Below are positions 1 to 7,953 of a stretch of 16,775 nucleotides of DNA, piece after piece. Made by a program: the position numbers and the translations under genes. Source of the stretch: Moraxellaceae bacterium (GTDB lineage: Bacteria > Pseudomonadota > Gammaproteobacteria > Pseudomonadales > Ketobacteraceae); the NCBI GenBank assembly GCA_002402125.1, contig NVVG01000072.1, positions 1 to 16,775 of the forward strand, read 5' to 3'. The stretch's first letter is position 1. The number at the start of each line of letters is the position of its first letter. The notes below the pieces were generated by a model. That model saw nothing but the letters and a program-made list of their open reading frames with translations, searched no databases and was not told where the DNA came from.

Positions 1-143
1 TCAACCTGTGTGTCAATCCATTCGTATATACGTTCACCGCTCTCTATTTTTGTTAGTCTAAACATCGGTCCTTGGTAACCTCCAATATTAAGGAGTATGT
101 TGTCTATTTCAGTCGTGTAACATTCACTTTTTACTATATTCAT
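1..143 (-). CDS. Partial unknown protein, 5' end only
   Basis: An open frame begins at an ATG at 143-141 (minus strand) and stays open to the left edge of the window, giving 47 codons. The start MNIVKSECYTTEIDN is followed by a GGYQGPMFRLTKIESGE stretch. A purine-rich AGGAAAAG lies just upstream of the ATG, a reasonable ribosome binding site. No signal peptide or membrane segment is visible in the part present. I do not recognise a family. It is transcribed away from the sensor gene at 472, so the 144-471 gap should hold two divergent promoters. The call rests on the ribosome binding site and the uninterrupted frame, so it is moderately sure at best. Confidence 0.5.
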   Translation of the reverse strand, partial: MNIVKSECYTTEIDNILLNIGGYQGPMFRLTKIESGERIYEWIDTQV

Positions 144-459
144 GTCTTTTCCTTTTCCTTTTGTATTTTTGATTGCATGGCAAAGAGTAATTCCTGTCCA
201 TGAAGATGGTATTAAGGAAATGTAATTAATTGATCAATTTTAGATGAACGTTTGTATCGAATAGTCGATCAATATTAATCTGAACCTAGTAGTTAACAAA
301 TTACAAAATAATTTTTATATATGGTAATAGCGTAATGATCTTACTATTTAAAATGGTCGTTTGGTACAGTTGTTCTGTGATAGGTCGTTTCTAGACAATA
401 GAAGGCATATGATCGATAGATGTTTTTCGAATGATCATATATGTAAATGCTCCTAGAAA
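144..459. other. AT-rich divergent intergenic region
   Basis: This stretch separates two divergently transcribed genes and is strongly AT-rich. It contains a perfect 12-base palindrome, AATTGATCAATT, at 228-239, and a GTCGATCAAT sequence shortly after it. A weak TTGTAT (252-257) with TATTAA (273-278) at a short 15-base spacing could be a plus-strand promoter, but I would not rely on it. No open frame with a ribosome binding site is seen. Confidence 0.35.
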
Positions 460-461
460 AT

Positions 462-467
462 GGAGGG
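462..467 (+). promoter_or_regulatory. Ribosome binding site deciding a GTG start
   Basis: GGAGGG lies inside the first codons of the longest reading frame (ATG 460) and 4 bases before an in-frame GTG at 472. Nothing resembling a Shine-Dalgarno site precedes ATG 460. This supports GTG 472 as the real start. Confidence 0.6.
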
Positions 468-471
468 TTTT

Positions 472-1671
472 GTGGACATAAAAACGAAACTGCGGATTGG
501 CAACGGGGTGATTCCGTCCCTTACCGTGGCCCTTGCTATAGTCATATCCATCAGCATCAATACCCTCGTCGACACTGCGGGGTGGGTCCAACACACCCAT
601 CAAGTGATCGGTAACGCCAAAAACCTTGAGAAACTTCTGGTTGATATGGAAACCGGGGAGCGCGGATTCCTCATTGCCGGTAAAGATGAGTTTCTTGAAC
701 CCTATATTCAAGGGAGGGCCAAATTCAAGATAGTCATGATTGAAACCCAGCAATTGGTTGACGATAATCCTGCCCAGGTTATGCGTCTGGAAGATATTGA
801 AGCACAAGTCCATTTGTGGACTAATAATGCGGCCATTCCTGAAATTGCAATGCGAGAGAAAATGAACAAAAATCTTGCCACTATCAATGATGTCTCGGCT
901 TTAATCGAAAGCGGTACCGGTAAAGACATTTTGGATGGAATTAGAGGAAAATTTGCAGAATTTATTAGAACTGAACAGTCATTACTGGCAACAAGGCAAG
1001 GAGATGCGGCAAAAACCGCTGATCAAGCCATATTTGTCATTGCTGTCGGAAGCGCTTTCTCTGTTATTTTTGCTTTGGCAATTACTGTGTTTTTCACTCG
1101 ATTAATAACCACTCGGGAAGCTATTTTAATTAGAGAAGGTGAGCTAAAAACACAATCAGCAAGAGTCATTGATCTCATGCAGGGGGCCTCAAACATGCAA
1201 CTCATGTGTGACGCTGTAATCTGCGAATTAGCTCACTTGACCCAATCCGGTCATGGTGTGATTTATATTAAAAAGGAAGATGAGGGTCGCTCCAGCAGCC
1301 TGCACTATCAAGGCGGTTTTGCTATAAACGAACGGGAATATACTGAGCAAACGACCCAGCTAGGAGAAGGTTTAATTGGCCAATGCGCTATTGATCAAGA
1401 GACACTTTTCATTACGCAAGTACCTGATAATTATGTCCAGATAAAGTCGTCATTGGGCGAAGCCGAAGCCAAGAGTTTGCTGGTCGTACCGATTCTATTT
1501 GAAAAGCGATTAATGGGGGTAATTGAATTGGCGTCATTGTATGAGTTTTCCGAGAATAGCCGTGAATTGCTGCGTAGGGTCACTGATTATATTGGCATCA
1601 CTATCAATATGCTCAATAATCTTGAAAGAATCAAAGCCATGCCTTTGCTACAAAGAGATAGTTTTGAATAG
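472..1671 (+). CDS. CHASE3-GAF membrane sensor lacking an output domain
   Basis: A two-transmembrane sensor. Numbering from the upstream ATG at 460, TM1 spans about residues 17-36. The periplasmic CHASE3 domain covers about 40-180 and carries the signature LVDMETGERGFLIAGKDEF at 60-78. TM2 is at about 190-212 and a cytoplasmic GAF domain at about 238-387 (LGEGLIGQCA, LLVVPILFEKRLMGVIELAS). The protein stops 16 residues after the GAF domain, with no HisKA, HATPase, GGDEF, EAL or methyl-accepting domain. CHASE3-GAF is normally an input module of a histidine kinase or cyclase, so this protein is either truncated or signals through a partner. I place the start at GTG 472 because GGAGGG at 462-467 is well spaced for it, whereas the ATG at 460 has no ribosome binding site and overlaps that GGAGGG. 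If ATG is used the protein is 403 residues, otherwise 399. The first roughly 250 bases look richer in GC than the rest. The ligand is unknown. Confidence 0.85.
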   Translation: MDIKTKLRIGNGVIPSLTVALAIVISISINTLVDTAGWVQHTHQVIGNAKNLEKLLVDMETGERGFLIAGKDEFLEPYIQGRAKFKIVMIETQQLVDDNPAQVMRLEDIEAQVHLWTNNAAIPEIAMREKMNKNLATINDVSALIESGTGKDILDGIRGKFAEFIRTEQSLLATRQGDAAKTADQAIFVIAVGSAFSVIFALAITVFFTRLITTREAILIREGELKTQSARVIDLMQGASNMQLMCDAVICELAHLTQSGHGVIYIKKEDEGRSSSLHYQGGFAINEREYTEQTTQLGEGLIGQCAIDQETLFITQVPDNYVQIKSSLGEAEAKSLLVVPILFEKRLMGVIELASLYEFSENSRELLRRVTDYIGITINMLNNLERIKAMPLLQRDSFE

Positions 1672-2052
1672 AATGCCTAACAGTATGGGGGAGGGGGGCA
1701 ACTTGGGATGGTATTCTATTTGATGGGGTTTTCTTAGTTTGTTGCTATATTCTCTCGTTACATTTCTTTTCATTTGATTACGATTCCTGTTACTAATGTT
1801 TTGTTTTTAGGTTTTTTCACCGACTTGCTGATTTATTGACGCTTAGAATGATCCGTTTAAAAACCAAGCTAATCCTTTGTAATTAAACCAATATATTTTC
1901 CAAAAAAGGAAAAATAGCGTGACCAAATTTACTGAATTATTTTTAGTAAGTTTGAAAATATTGACAATAAATTTAACTAATTGTTATCTTGGTTGTTATA
2001 GTGGTGGCGTTCAATTATTATACAATTCTTGTCAGGCTTAACAGGAAAATGA
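1672..2052. other. Intergenic region without a gene
   Basis: About 380 AT-rich bases separate the CHASE3-GAF gene from the response regulator. A small hairpin, TTTTCC (1896-1901) with GGAAAA (1908-1913), is present but lacks a clear U-tract, so I do not call it a terminator. A promoter candidate for the next gene lies at 1961-1990. The frame after the sensor stop shows no histidine-kinase-like sequence, so the missing output domain is not simply displaced downstream. Confidence 0.5.
1961..1990 (+). promoter_or_regulatory. Candidate sigma-70 promoter for the response regulator
   Basis: A perfect TTGACA at 1961-1966 is followed after 18 bases by TATCTT at 1985-1990 (4 of 6 matches to TATAAT). 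An alternative -10, TATAGT at 1997-2002, lies too far from the same -35. The distance to the ATG at 2053 gives a leader of about 55 bases. This is inferred from sequence pattern only. Confidence 0.45.
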
Positions 2053-3705
2053 ATGCTCATTCCCTATTCGGAATTGCGATACCTCATCGTTGATGACTTT
2101 GACAGTTATCGTGCAAGTCTTAACGAAATGATTTTGGGGATTGGTGCTAATCATGTGTATCTTGCTCGTGATGGAAAAGAAGCAATTAGAATGTGTAAGG
2201 CCACGCCTTACGATGTTATCTTCATGGATTACAATTTAGGAAAAGGGAAAAACGGTCAACAAATACTTGAGGAGCTACACGCAAGCAATCTTATAAAAAA
2301 CCGTACGGTCTTTATTATGACTACGGCGGAAGTGAATACCGGAATGGTACTTAGCGCTCTTGAGCATCAACCCGATGTATACTTAGCTAAACCATTTTCA
2401 TTCACCGAATTAAAAAATCGGTTAGATACTGCGTACATTCGAAACAAAGAGTTAGAAGATATACTGTGGGCATTGGATGCGTCGGACTACAAAAAAGCCA
2501 TTACACACTGCGATGAGAAAATAGATAAAAGGAACAGCACGGCCTTTTGGTGTCAGAAAATCAAGGCAGAGCTACTGTACAAAACGGGACAATATGAAGG
2601 AGCCCTAGAGATCTATCAACCCCCTGCCGACGATAGACAATCCAGTTGGGCTCTTCTGGGGTTAGGTAAAACACTTACCGCAATGAAAAAGTTTTCCGAA
2701 GCTAATAGGTATTTATCGCTACTATTAGAAAAAACCCCCTTAAGTTTAGAAGCTCACGATGCGCTTGCAGATAACTTACAAAAGTCTGGCGATATTGAGC
2801 TGGCACAACAGACATTGAAAAGTGCATTGTCGATATCCGGCCGTTCAGTCCCTAGGCATAAAACCTATGCCGATATTTGCATACAAAATGAAGATCTTGA
2901 GTCAGCCCTGGATGCTTTGCGTAAGGCTATTTCATTGGCAACTAACTCTATACACTACGGCGCAGATAACGGACTTCGTCTAGCGCGATGCCTAACCTTG
3001 TACGCATCCGGTGTGGAGCAGGTTGTGGCCAAGTCCTTAATTAAGGAAGCGCTAAATACACTCGCAGAGGTAACCAAAGAGTTTGGAGAACCCGAAGTTC
3101 AGGTTAAATCAAAATTGGCAGAAGCCTGCGCACATCACGTAATAAAAAATAGTAGAGAAGTAAATGCCGCCATAGACATCGCAGCAACATTACATGGAGC
3201 ACTTGAGACAGATAAACCCGCCGAGATACTGCTTGAATTTGTCGACACCTATGGCCAAACAGATAATGATGAAAAAGCCCAGGATGTGGTTAGCGTTCTT
3301 CAGGAAAGGTATTCTAACGACGCTATTATCGTCTCTGCTCTTGATGTATTGTTGGATAAGCCAGTAAGCAAAGACGCTCAACAAGACATTAAAGGCATTA
3401 ATAAAAGAGGCGTTAGTCACTACAAAAAAGGGCGTTATGATTACGCTATCGAGGAATTTTCAATAGCGTTGGCGCGCTATCCTAAACACGTAGGAATACA
3501 GCTCAACTTAATGCAAGCTCTTTTGGCAATACTAGCAGAAGATAGTAACGAAAAGTGCCTGAAAAAATGCCATGTCGTCATGAAAAAGCTCGATAGAATA
3601 TCCGAAGACGATGAGCAATTTACACGTTACCAATCCTTAAAGTCAAAATTCGAAAAACTTAAAGATAAGCTAAACGCTGATAATGATGATTCTGCCAGCG
3701 GCTAA
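2053..3705 (+). CDS. Response regulator: receiver domain plus TPR repeats
   Basis: A 550-residue soluble protein. Residues 8-125 form a receiver domain: the acidic pair is D14/D15, the phosphoacceptor is D59 (VIFMDYNLG), the switch Thr is about T91 (IMTTAE) and the invariant lysine is K113 (LAKPF). From about 135 on the protein is helical with tetratricopeptide-type repeats. The clearest are around 163-260 (KTGQYEGALEIY, MKKFSEANRYL) and 450-490 (KKGRYDYAIEEFSIAL). No DNA-binding or enzymatic output domain is seen, so the TPR part probably acts by protein-protein contact, as in other gammaproteobacterial receiver-TPR proteins. The start has AGGA at 2043-2046, six bases before the ATG. It follows the output-less CHASE3-GAF sensor and is convergent with the hybrid kinase, but no cognate kinase is fused or operonic. 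The identification is solid; the partner is unknown. Confidence 0.92.
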   Translation: MLIPYSELRYLIVDDFDSYRASLNEMILGIGANHVYLARDGKEAIRMCKATPYDVIFMDYNLGKGKNGQQILEELHASNLIKNRTVFIMTTAEVNTGMVLSALEHQPDVYLAKPFSFTELKNRLDTAYIRNKELEDILWALDASDYKKAITHCDEKIDKRNSTAFWCQKIKAELLYKTGQYEGALEIYQPPADDRQSSWALLGLGKTLTAMKKFSEANRYLSLLLEKTPLSLEAHDALADNLQKSGDIELAQQTLKSALSISGRSVPRHKTYADICIQNEDLESALDALRKAISLATNSIHYGADNGLRLARCLTLYASGVEQVVAKSLIKEALNTLAEVTKEFGEPEVQVKSKLAEACAHHVIKNSREVNAAIDIAATLHGALETDKPAEILLEFVDTYGQTDNDEKAQDVVSVLQERYSNDAIIVSALDVLLDKPVSKDAQQDIKGINKRGVSHYKKGRYDYAIEEFSIALARYPKHVGIQLNLMQALLAILAEDSNEKCLKKCHVVMKKLDRISEDDEQFTRYQSLKSKFEKLKDKLNADNDDSASG

Positions 3706-3736
3706 GCGTGGGTGTACGGCTCATGTGCGGGGGCTG

Positions 3737-3778
3737 AATGGTGTAGGGGAAATGGTGCAGGAAAAATGGTACAGGGAC
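3737..3778. repeat. Three imperfect 14-base tandem repeats
   Basis: Three adjacent 14-base units read AATGGTGTAGGGGA (3737-3750), AATGGTGCAGGAAA (3751-3764) and AATGGTACAGGGAC (3765-3778). They lie in the 200-base gap between two convergent genes. The units share AATGGT and a following AGG but differ at several positions. No function is evident. Confidence 0.6.
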
Positions 3779-3906
3779 AGGCATCCTACAAAGTAAAACG
3801 GTTTCAGGACGTTGAATTCTTGGGCGCTCACTCAATATGGATTTTAATGGCTACCACTTACTCATTAAAATTGATGCCCTTTACAGTTGCTCCGTGCTGT
3901 AGAACG

Positions 3907-6444
3907 CTAAGCGGCACTTGCTCCTGATGAGCTAGGTTTCTCTTGATTCGGCTGACACCAAGTTTCTAACGCGTTAAGTAGTGCTTCGGGTTCGATGGGT
4001 TTGGTGAGATAGTCATTCATACCCAGCGATATCCCTTCTTCTCGGTCATCTTTCATGGCGTTAGCGCTTAGTGCTATAATAGGAATATCTTGCCATTTAT
4101 CGTCAGAGCGAATGATTTTTGTCGCTTCCATGCCATCCATAACGGGCATTTGTATATCCATTAGTATGATGTCAAAAGCATTGCCTTCTTGGTAGTGTTT
4201 TTCTAGCTTGTCTATTCCTTCTTTACCATTGTTCGCAATTGCAACCTCGACGCCGCATTTTGCGAGAAGGTGAAGAACGACTTGTTGATTGACCATGTTA
4301 TCTTCTACCAGTAAAATGCGTTGTTTTCCTATTTTTTGAAATAGCCTATTCGAAAGATATTGCAAGGATTTTTTGTTGGGTAAGTGATCGTTTTCTGCGC
4401 TGTTGTCGGATATTGATTTTCGAAATGCTACGTGATAAATAGGCTTTGATAATAACGAAATGGGTAGATGGATAAGGGAATCAGGAAGTTGTTTGTCGGT
4501 AGAAATTAAAACAATGATCATTTCTAAAGGAGGTTCTTCGCTAAATAGCTGCGTTATTTCATTTGTTGATATTGAATCATCAATAAGTAAAATATCGAAA
4601 TAATCTTTGTTTCTTGTGACTGTCTTTATTAGCTCAGAGTTTGCGATGGTTTTGCTAACAATCGACTCCCCAAATGCAGATAGTGTATTTTCTATAGGTT
4701 TTAGGTCGTTTAGATTTTTTCCGAGTAGTAGAGAGCGTTGTTCATGCTTAGGAGTAAGTGTATCTTGGCTTGGTAGTCGTAATGATAGTTCGACGATAGC
4801 TCGAGTACCTTTTCCTTCGGTGCTTTGTAGTTCCAAATTGCCATCCATCAACAAACATAGCTGTTTACAGATGACCAAACCAAGCCCTGTTCCACCAAAT
4901 CGCCGGGTAGTAGAGGTGTCAGCTTGGGTGAAAGGATCAAACATTTTATCGGCAATCTCTTGTTTCATTCCAATTCCGGTATCTTGGATGGTAGCAAGTA
5001 GGGTGACTTTATTGTCGCCTATTTCTTTGGCATGAATAGAAAGGATGATGCTTCCAGACTTGGTGAATTTGATAGCATTGCTTAATAGATTTAGAAATAT
5101 CTGATTTATTCTAAGTATATCACCGTGGAGATTTGTAGGTGTGTCGGGAGAAATGTTGAAAATAAGTTGGCAATCGCTTTGTGGTTCCAGTACCGATAGC
5201 TGTTCTAGTATTTGGTCCAATGAGAAGTCTGATTCTTCAATAAGCACCTTTCCTGCTTCGACTTTAGAGAAGTCGAGTATGTCATTAATGATACGAAGTA
5301 GTGACTTGGCTGAGGCGTTCACTTTTTCTATGTGGTCTCTTGTCATTGTCTGTAACTCTTCTTGCAGACTTAAATAGGACAAGTTAATGATTGCGTTTAG
5401 AGGTGTGCGTATTTCGTGACTCATATTGGCTAAGAACGCACTTTTTGATTCGTTCGCACTGGCAGCCTCACGTGACAATTCTTCGGCCGACTCTTTTGCG
5501 GCTTTTAACTCGACTGTTCGTTGTTTGACGAGTTGCTTGATCCATGTGTTGGAGGCGCGTATGCGTAATGTGTAGTAGTGGAAGCCGAGGAAAACGGTTA
5601 GGAGTAATAGGGCAAAGCTGATCAGTATTGATACCGATGCTAATCCAGCAACCTGTTTTCCCTGCATCATGATATTGCGAGGAATGTCTGCCGTGATGTG
5701 CAATATAGGTTGTTGGATAAAGTTTTTAATAACACCATTTATTTGCAATGATGCATCATTGAGTGCTGTGGTTTTGTGGGTAAAAGGTTGTGTTGCTTTA
5801 ACTGATTTCGGGATTAGTTTGGCGGTGAAGTCTACACGTGTTTGGCTCGCTATTTGTTTTAGTAGAGTCTCGTCGAGAAAGCGCCCCATAATCAGGGTGC
5901 CGCCAATAGGTCCTGTATTCAAACTGGTAATAATCGGTTTGGATGTAATTAAAATGGGTCCTTTGCCAGAATCAATAATGCTAGTAATGGCCCCGTCAAG
6001 ACGTTGGTGGTTTAATAATGTTTGTTGGTGAAGCTGAATAAATTGGGCGAATAGCGGTAACTCTATGAAACCACCTAAGGTTTTTTTGTGTGTTTTGCCC
6101 CAAACTAATTTCTTATTTGTATTGTAGAAATAGGCGATGTTGATGCCGCTATTTTCTTCCAACGTGCTCATTGTAAGGTTTGAAATGATGTATTCTTGAT
6201 TGCCATCTTTTACGAATGTTAAGGTGTCATCCCAAGCCGACCAGTCAGTGGTAAAAAGATTTAAGTGTTCAAGCTCTCGCTGGATGGCATCGATAACTCG
6301 TTGAAGTTCATCATTTGCCTGCTTTTGCTCTAACTGTTGGAAACTGGGTAGTATTACCCAACGTTGTATGCCGTGGTTGAGGGCAGCAAAGAATAATATT
6401 GCGAGTACAAGTGGCACTATCAAACGTAAAGACTTTGTTAGCAT
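3907..6444 (-). CDS. CHASE4 hybrid sensor histidine kinase
   Basis: An 845-residue inner-membrane hybrid kinase. TM1 is at about residues 8-24. A periplasmic CHASE4-type domain at about 35-255 has the typical DWSAWDDTLTFVKDG region at 67-81. TM2 at about 266-292 leads into a helical linker. HisKA has the autophosphorylated H343 in SHEIRTPLNAI. HATPase_c has N456 in the N box, DTGIG at 488-492 and GGTGLGL at 517-523. A first receiver-like domain at about 570-675 is degenerate: the acidic pocket reads LLLGKN, although D622/D623 and SKPI remain. The second receiver at about 708-828 is intact (VEDN with D715, phosphoacceptor D763 in ILMDIQMPVMDG, K815). There is no HPt domain, so output needs a separate HPt protein or direct transfer. 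The start has AGGTG upstream at about 6456-6460. The gene is divergent from the decayed kinase relic, so its promoter probably lies within that relic. Confidence 0.93.
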   Translation of the reverse strand: MLTKSLRLIVPLVLAILFFAALNHGIQRWVILPSFQQLEQKQANDELQRVIDAIQRELEHLNLFTTDWSAWDDTLTFVKDGNQEYIISNLTMSTLEENSGINIAYFYNTNKKLVWGKTHKKTLGGFIELPLFAQFIQLHQQTLLNHQRLDGAITSIIDSGKGPILITSKPIITSLNTGPIGGTLIMGRFLDETLLKQIASQTRVDFTAKLIPKSVKATQPFTHKTTALNDASLQINGVIKNFIQQPILHITADIPRNIMMQGKQVAGLASVSILISFALLLLTVFLGFHYYTLRIRASNTWIKQLVKQRTVELKAAKESAEELSREAASANESKSAFLANMSHEIRTPLNAIINLSYLSLQEELQTMTRDHIEKVNASAKSLLRIINDILDFSKVEAGKVLIEESDFSLDQILEQLSVLEPQSDCQLIFNISPDTPTNLHGDILRINQIFLNLLSNAIKFTKSGSIILSIHAKEIGDNKVTLLATIQDTGIGMKQEIADKMFDPFTQADTSTTRRFGGTGLGLVICKQLCLLMDGNLELQSTEGKGTRAIVELSLRLPSQDTLTPKHEQRSLLLGKNLNDLKPIENTLSAFGESIVSKTIANSELIKTVTRNKDYFDILLIDDSISTNEITQLFSEEPPLEMIIVLISTDKQLPDSLIHLPISLLSKPIYHVAFRKSISDNSAENDHLPNKKSLQYLSNRLFQKIGKQRILLVEDNMVNQQVVLHLLAKCGVEVAIANNGKEGIDKLEKHYQEGNAFDIILMDIQMPVMDGMEATKIIRSDDKWQDIPIIALSANAMKDDREEGISLGMNDYLTKPIEPEALLNALETWCQPNQEKPSSSGASAA

Positions 6445-6480
6445 TTTCTACACCTAAGAGAAATTTGTACTGCTAGTTAG

Positions 6481-7085
6481 ATTGTACCAGGTATCTAATA
6501 GTTGATGTCTGGTTTTTGAGGGAATTTAGTTCAAAACATACGGTTGTTGTTAAATTGTTATAACTTCAGTATCTCCACCCCAGGGGCATTGCCTGCTTTA
6601 AGCAAGAATACAATCTTATCAAAGAGTTAGAGCATGATGGGGTGGTGAAAACCTTTGAAATGGTCGAGCAGGGTGGGGATTAGCGTAAGTTCTAGAGGGC
6701 TTTGGCGGCTATATGTTGTCTAGCATTATGGCGGGGACGCGTTTTCCATGAGGTTTTTTAATTATAGCCATACAGTAGCGGAAGCCATTGGGAATCTGCA
6801 TAAGGCGGAGATTATTCATCTCAGCATCAAACCCGACAATATTCTCATTAGATCCCAAACGGGTGATGAGAACTAAAAGCGGCTGAATCACTGATAGTTG
6901 TTGTTAATAATCGGATTGCAAAGGTGTTGCTACTGGAATATGCTGCGCAGTATTATGTATCAACGAGTTATCGGAAAACGGCGGTCGAGTATATGCCAAG
7001 GGCTTATCAAGACGTACCTTGGTGGGTGGCGATTAGGAAGCTAAACCAGCTAAAGTGCAAATAACCTGAAGTTCTTGAAACTCCT
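6481..7085 (+). pseudogene. Decayed relic of a Ser/Thr kinase-ATPase-histidine kinase fusion
   Basis: No intact frame exists here, but three plus-strand frames contain pieces in the order expected of the giant proteins that join an N-terminal Ser/Thr kinase to an AAA ATPase, TPRs, GAF and histidine kinase. IVPG at 6481 resembles the usual IPGY start. VVVKLL, with a stop right after it, spans 6543-6563, and RGIACFKQEYNLIKELEHDG runs on to about 6641 (N-lobe). VLEGFGGYML at 6689-6718 is in a second frame. TVAEAIGNLHKAEIIH and then SIKPDNILI fall at about 6772-6852 in a third frame and match the catalytic loop, with the catalytic Asp replaced by Ser. From 6900 to about 7085, LEYAAQYYVSTSYRKTA and KLNQLKCK-stop-PEVLE match the segment that follows the TPR region. 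The rest of the kinase, the ATPase, the GAF and the histidine kinase are gone. The homology calls come from memory of the family; a translated search would settle them. Confidence 0.75.
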
Positions 7086-7189
7086 CTCTATCAGGCTAGT
7101 CGGTAGTTATTTATAAATCTCGCTATCCAGATTTCATCAACGTTATTATATCCTGTGGTAACGAATAATGTTTAAAGACAGTACTTAAT
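7086..7189. other. Short intergenic region before rluA-like gene
   Basis: About 100 bases follow the last recognisable piece of the kinase relic. No strong Shine-Dalgarno precedes the ATG at 7190 (the sequence just upstream is AGTACTTAAT), and no clear promoter stands out. Confidence 0.3.
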
Positions 7190-7921
7190 ATGAAGGTAAC
7201 TCCTAAGACGCCTCCCGCTATAATAGATGACTTCATTGCGCCTCCTTGCTATGGCGAAATCCGCATTCTTTATCAGGATGAGGATATGTTGCTCATCGAT
7301 AAACCTAGCGGTCTGCTGAGCCTGTCCGGCAAGAATCCACTCAATAAGGATTCGGTGCATTATCGACTAGTACAGGGGCAGCTCAAAGGACCCGGCGTGG
7401 AACAGGAACGCCAAGCTTTCCCTACGGCAACATTGGTGCATCGGCTAGATTTTGGTACTTCCGGTATCATGGTTGCAGCCCTTAACAAACGGGCCAATAG
7501 TCTGCTCAGCAAACAATTTCAGGCTCGTACTGTGAGTAAGTGTTATATCGCGATACTTGAAGGCCAGCTGAGAGAAGATCAGGGTTTTATTGAACTTCCG
7601 ATCGCCAAGGACAAGCCTAATTTCCCCCTACAGAAGATTTGCCTGGACACCGGTAAGCCTGCGCGTAGCGACTACCAGGTATTAGAACGCTTGCAGCAGC
7701 CAGCGTGTTGTCGGGTGCGCTTTGTTCCACAAACCGGTCGTACTCACCAATTACGGATTCACAGTCTTGAAATCGGCCACCCCATTCTTGGTTGTGACCT
7801 CTATAAAAACGCACGTAGCGAGCAAATGGCCGAGCGACTTTTGCTGCACGCAAACGAACTGCAGCTTGATCACCCTAGTAGTGGTGAGCGCATCTATGGC
7901 CATAGCCCTTGCCCTTTTTAG
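7190..7921 (+). CDS. rluA: RluA-family pseudouridine synthase
   Basis: A 243-residue enzyme that isomerises uridine to pseudouridine in structured RNA in the cytoplasm. The family signature HRLDFGTSG starts at residue 84, so the catalytic Asp is D87. Other conserved elements are LLIDKPSGLLSLSG (34-47), KPxRSDYQVLE near 156-166, the RNA-binding GRTHQLRIH (183-191) and GHPILGCDLY (196-205). There is no S4 domain. Its size and motifs are closest to RluA, the dual tRNA-Psi32 / 23S rRNA-Psi746 synthase, but the RluA, RluC and RluD types are hard to separate by eye, so the symbol is a best guess. It ends 32 bases from the 3' end of a convergent histidine kinase gene. Its base composition looks richer in GC than its neighbours. 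A second, broken copy of its 3' end lies at 9371-9432. Confidence 0.88.
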   Translation: MKVTPKTPPAIIDDFIAPPCYGEIRILYQDEDMLLIDKPSGLLSLSGKNPLNKDSVHYRLVQGQLKGPGVEQERQAFPTATLVHRLDFGTSGIMVAALNKRANSLLSKQFQARTVSKCYIAILEGQLREDQGFIELPIAKDKPNFPLQKICLDTGKPARSDYQVLERLQQPACCRVRFVPQTGRTHQLRIHSLEIGHPILGCDLYKNARSEQMAERLLLHANELQLDHPSSGERIYGHSPCPF

Positions 7922-7953
7922 GATTTAAGGTAATAGCGCCGATAGAGGGTGGC

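Noticed and set aside
1896..1913. Hairpin TTTTCC-N6-GGAAAA as a terminator for the sensor gene
   Set aside because: It is weak and AT-rich, lies over 200 bases after the stop, and has no U-tract.
3712..3927. Open frame of 71 codons after the response regulator
   Set aside because: It is made largely of the 14-base repeats, has no convincing ribosome binding site, overlaps the 3' end of the hybrid kinase and resembles nothing known.
6709..6891. Minus-strand open frame of 60 codons
   Set aside because: It is the complement of the kinase-relic catalytic loop; the plus-strand reading makes sense and this one does not.
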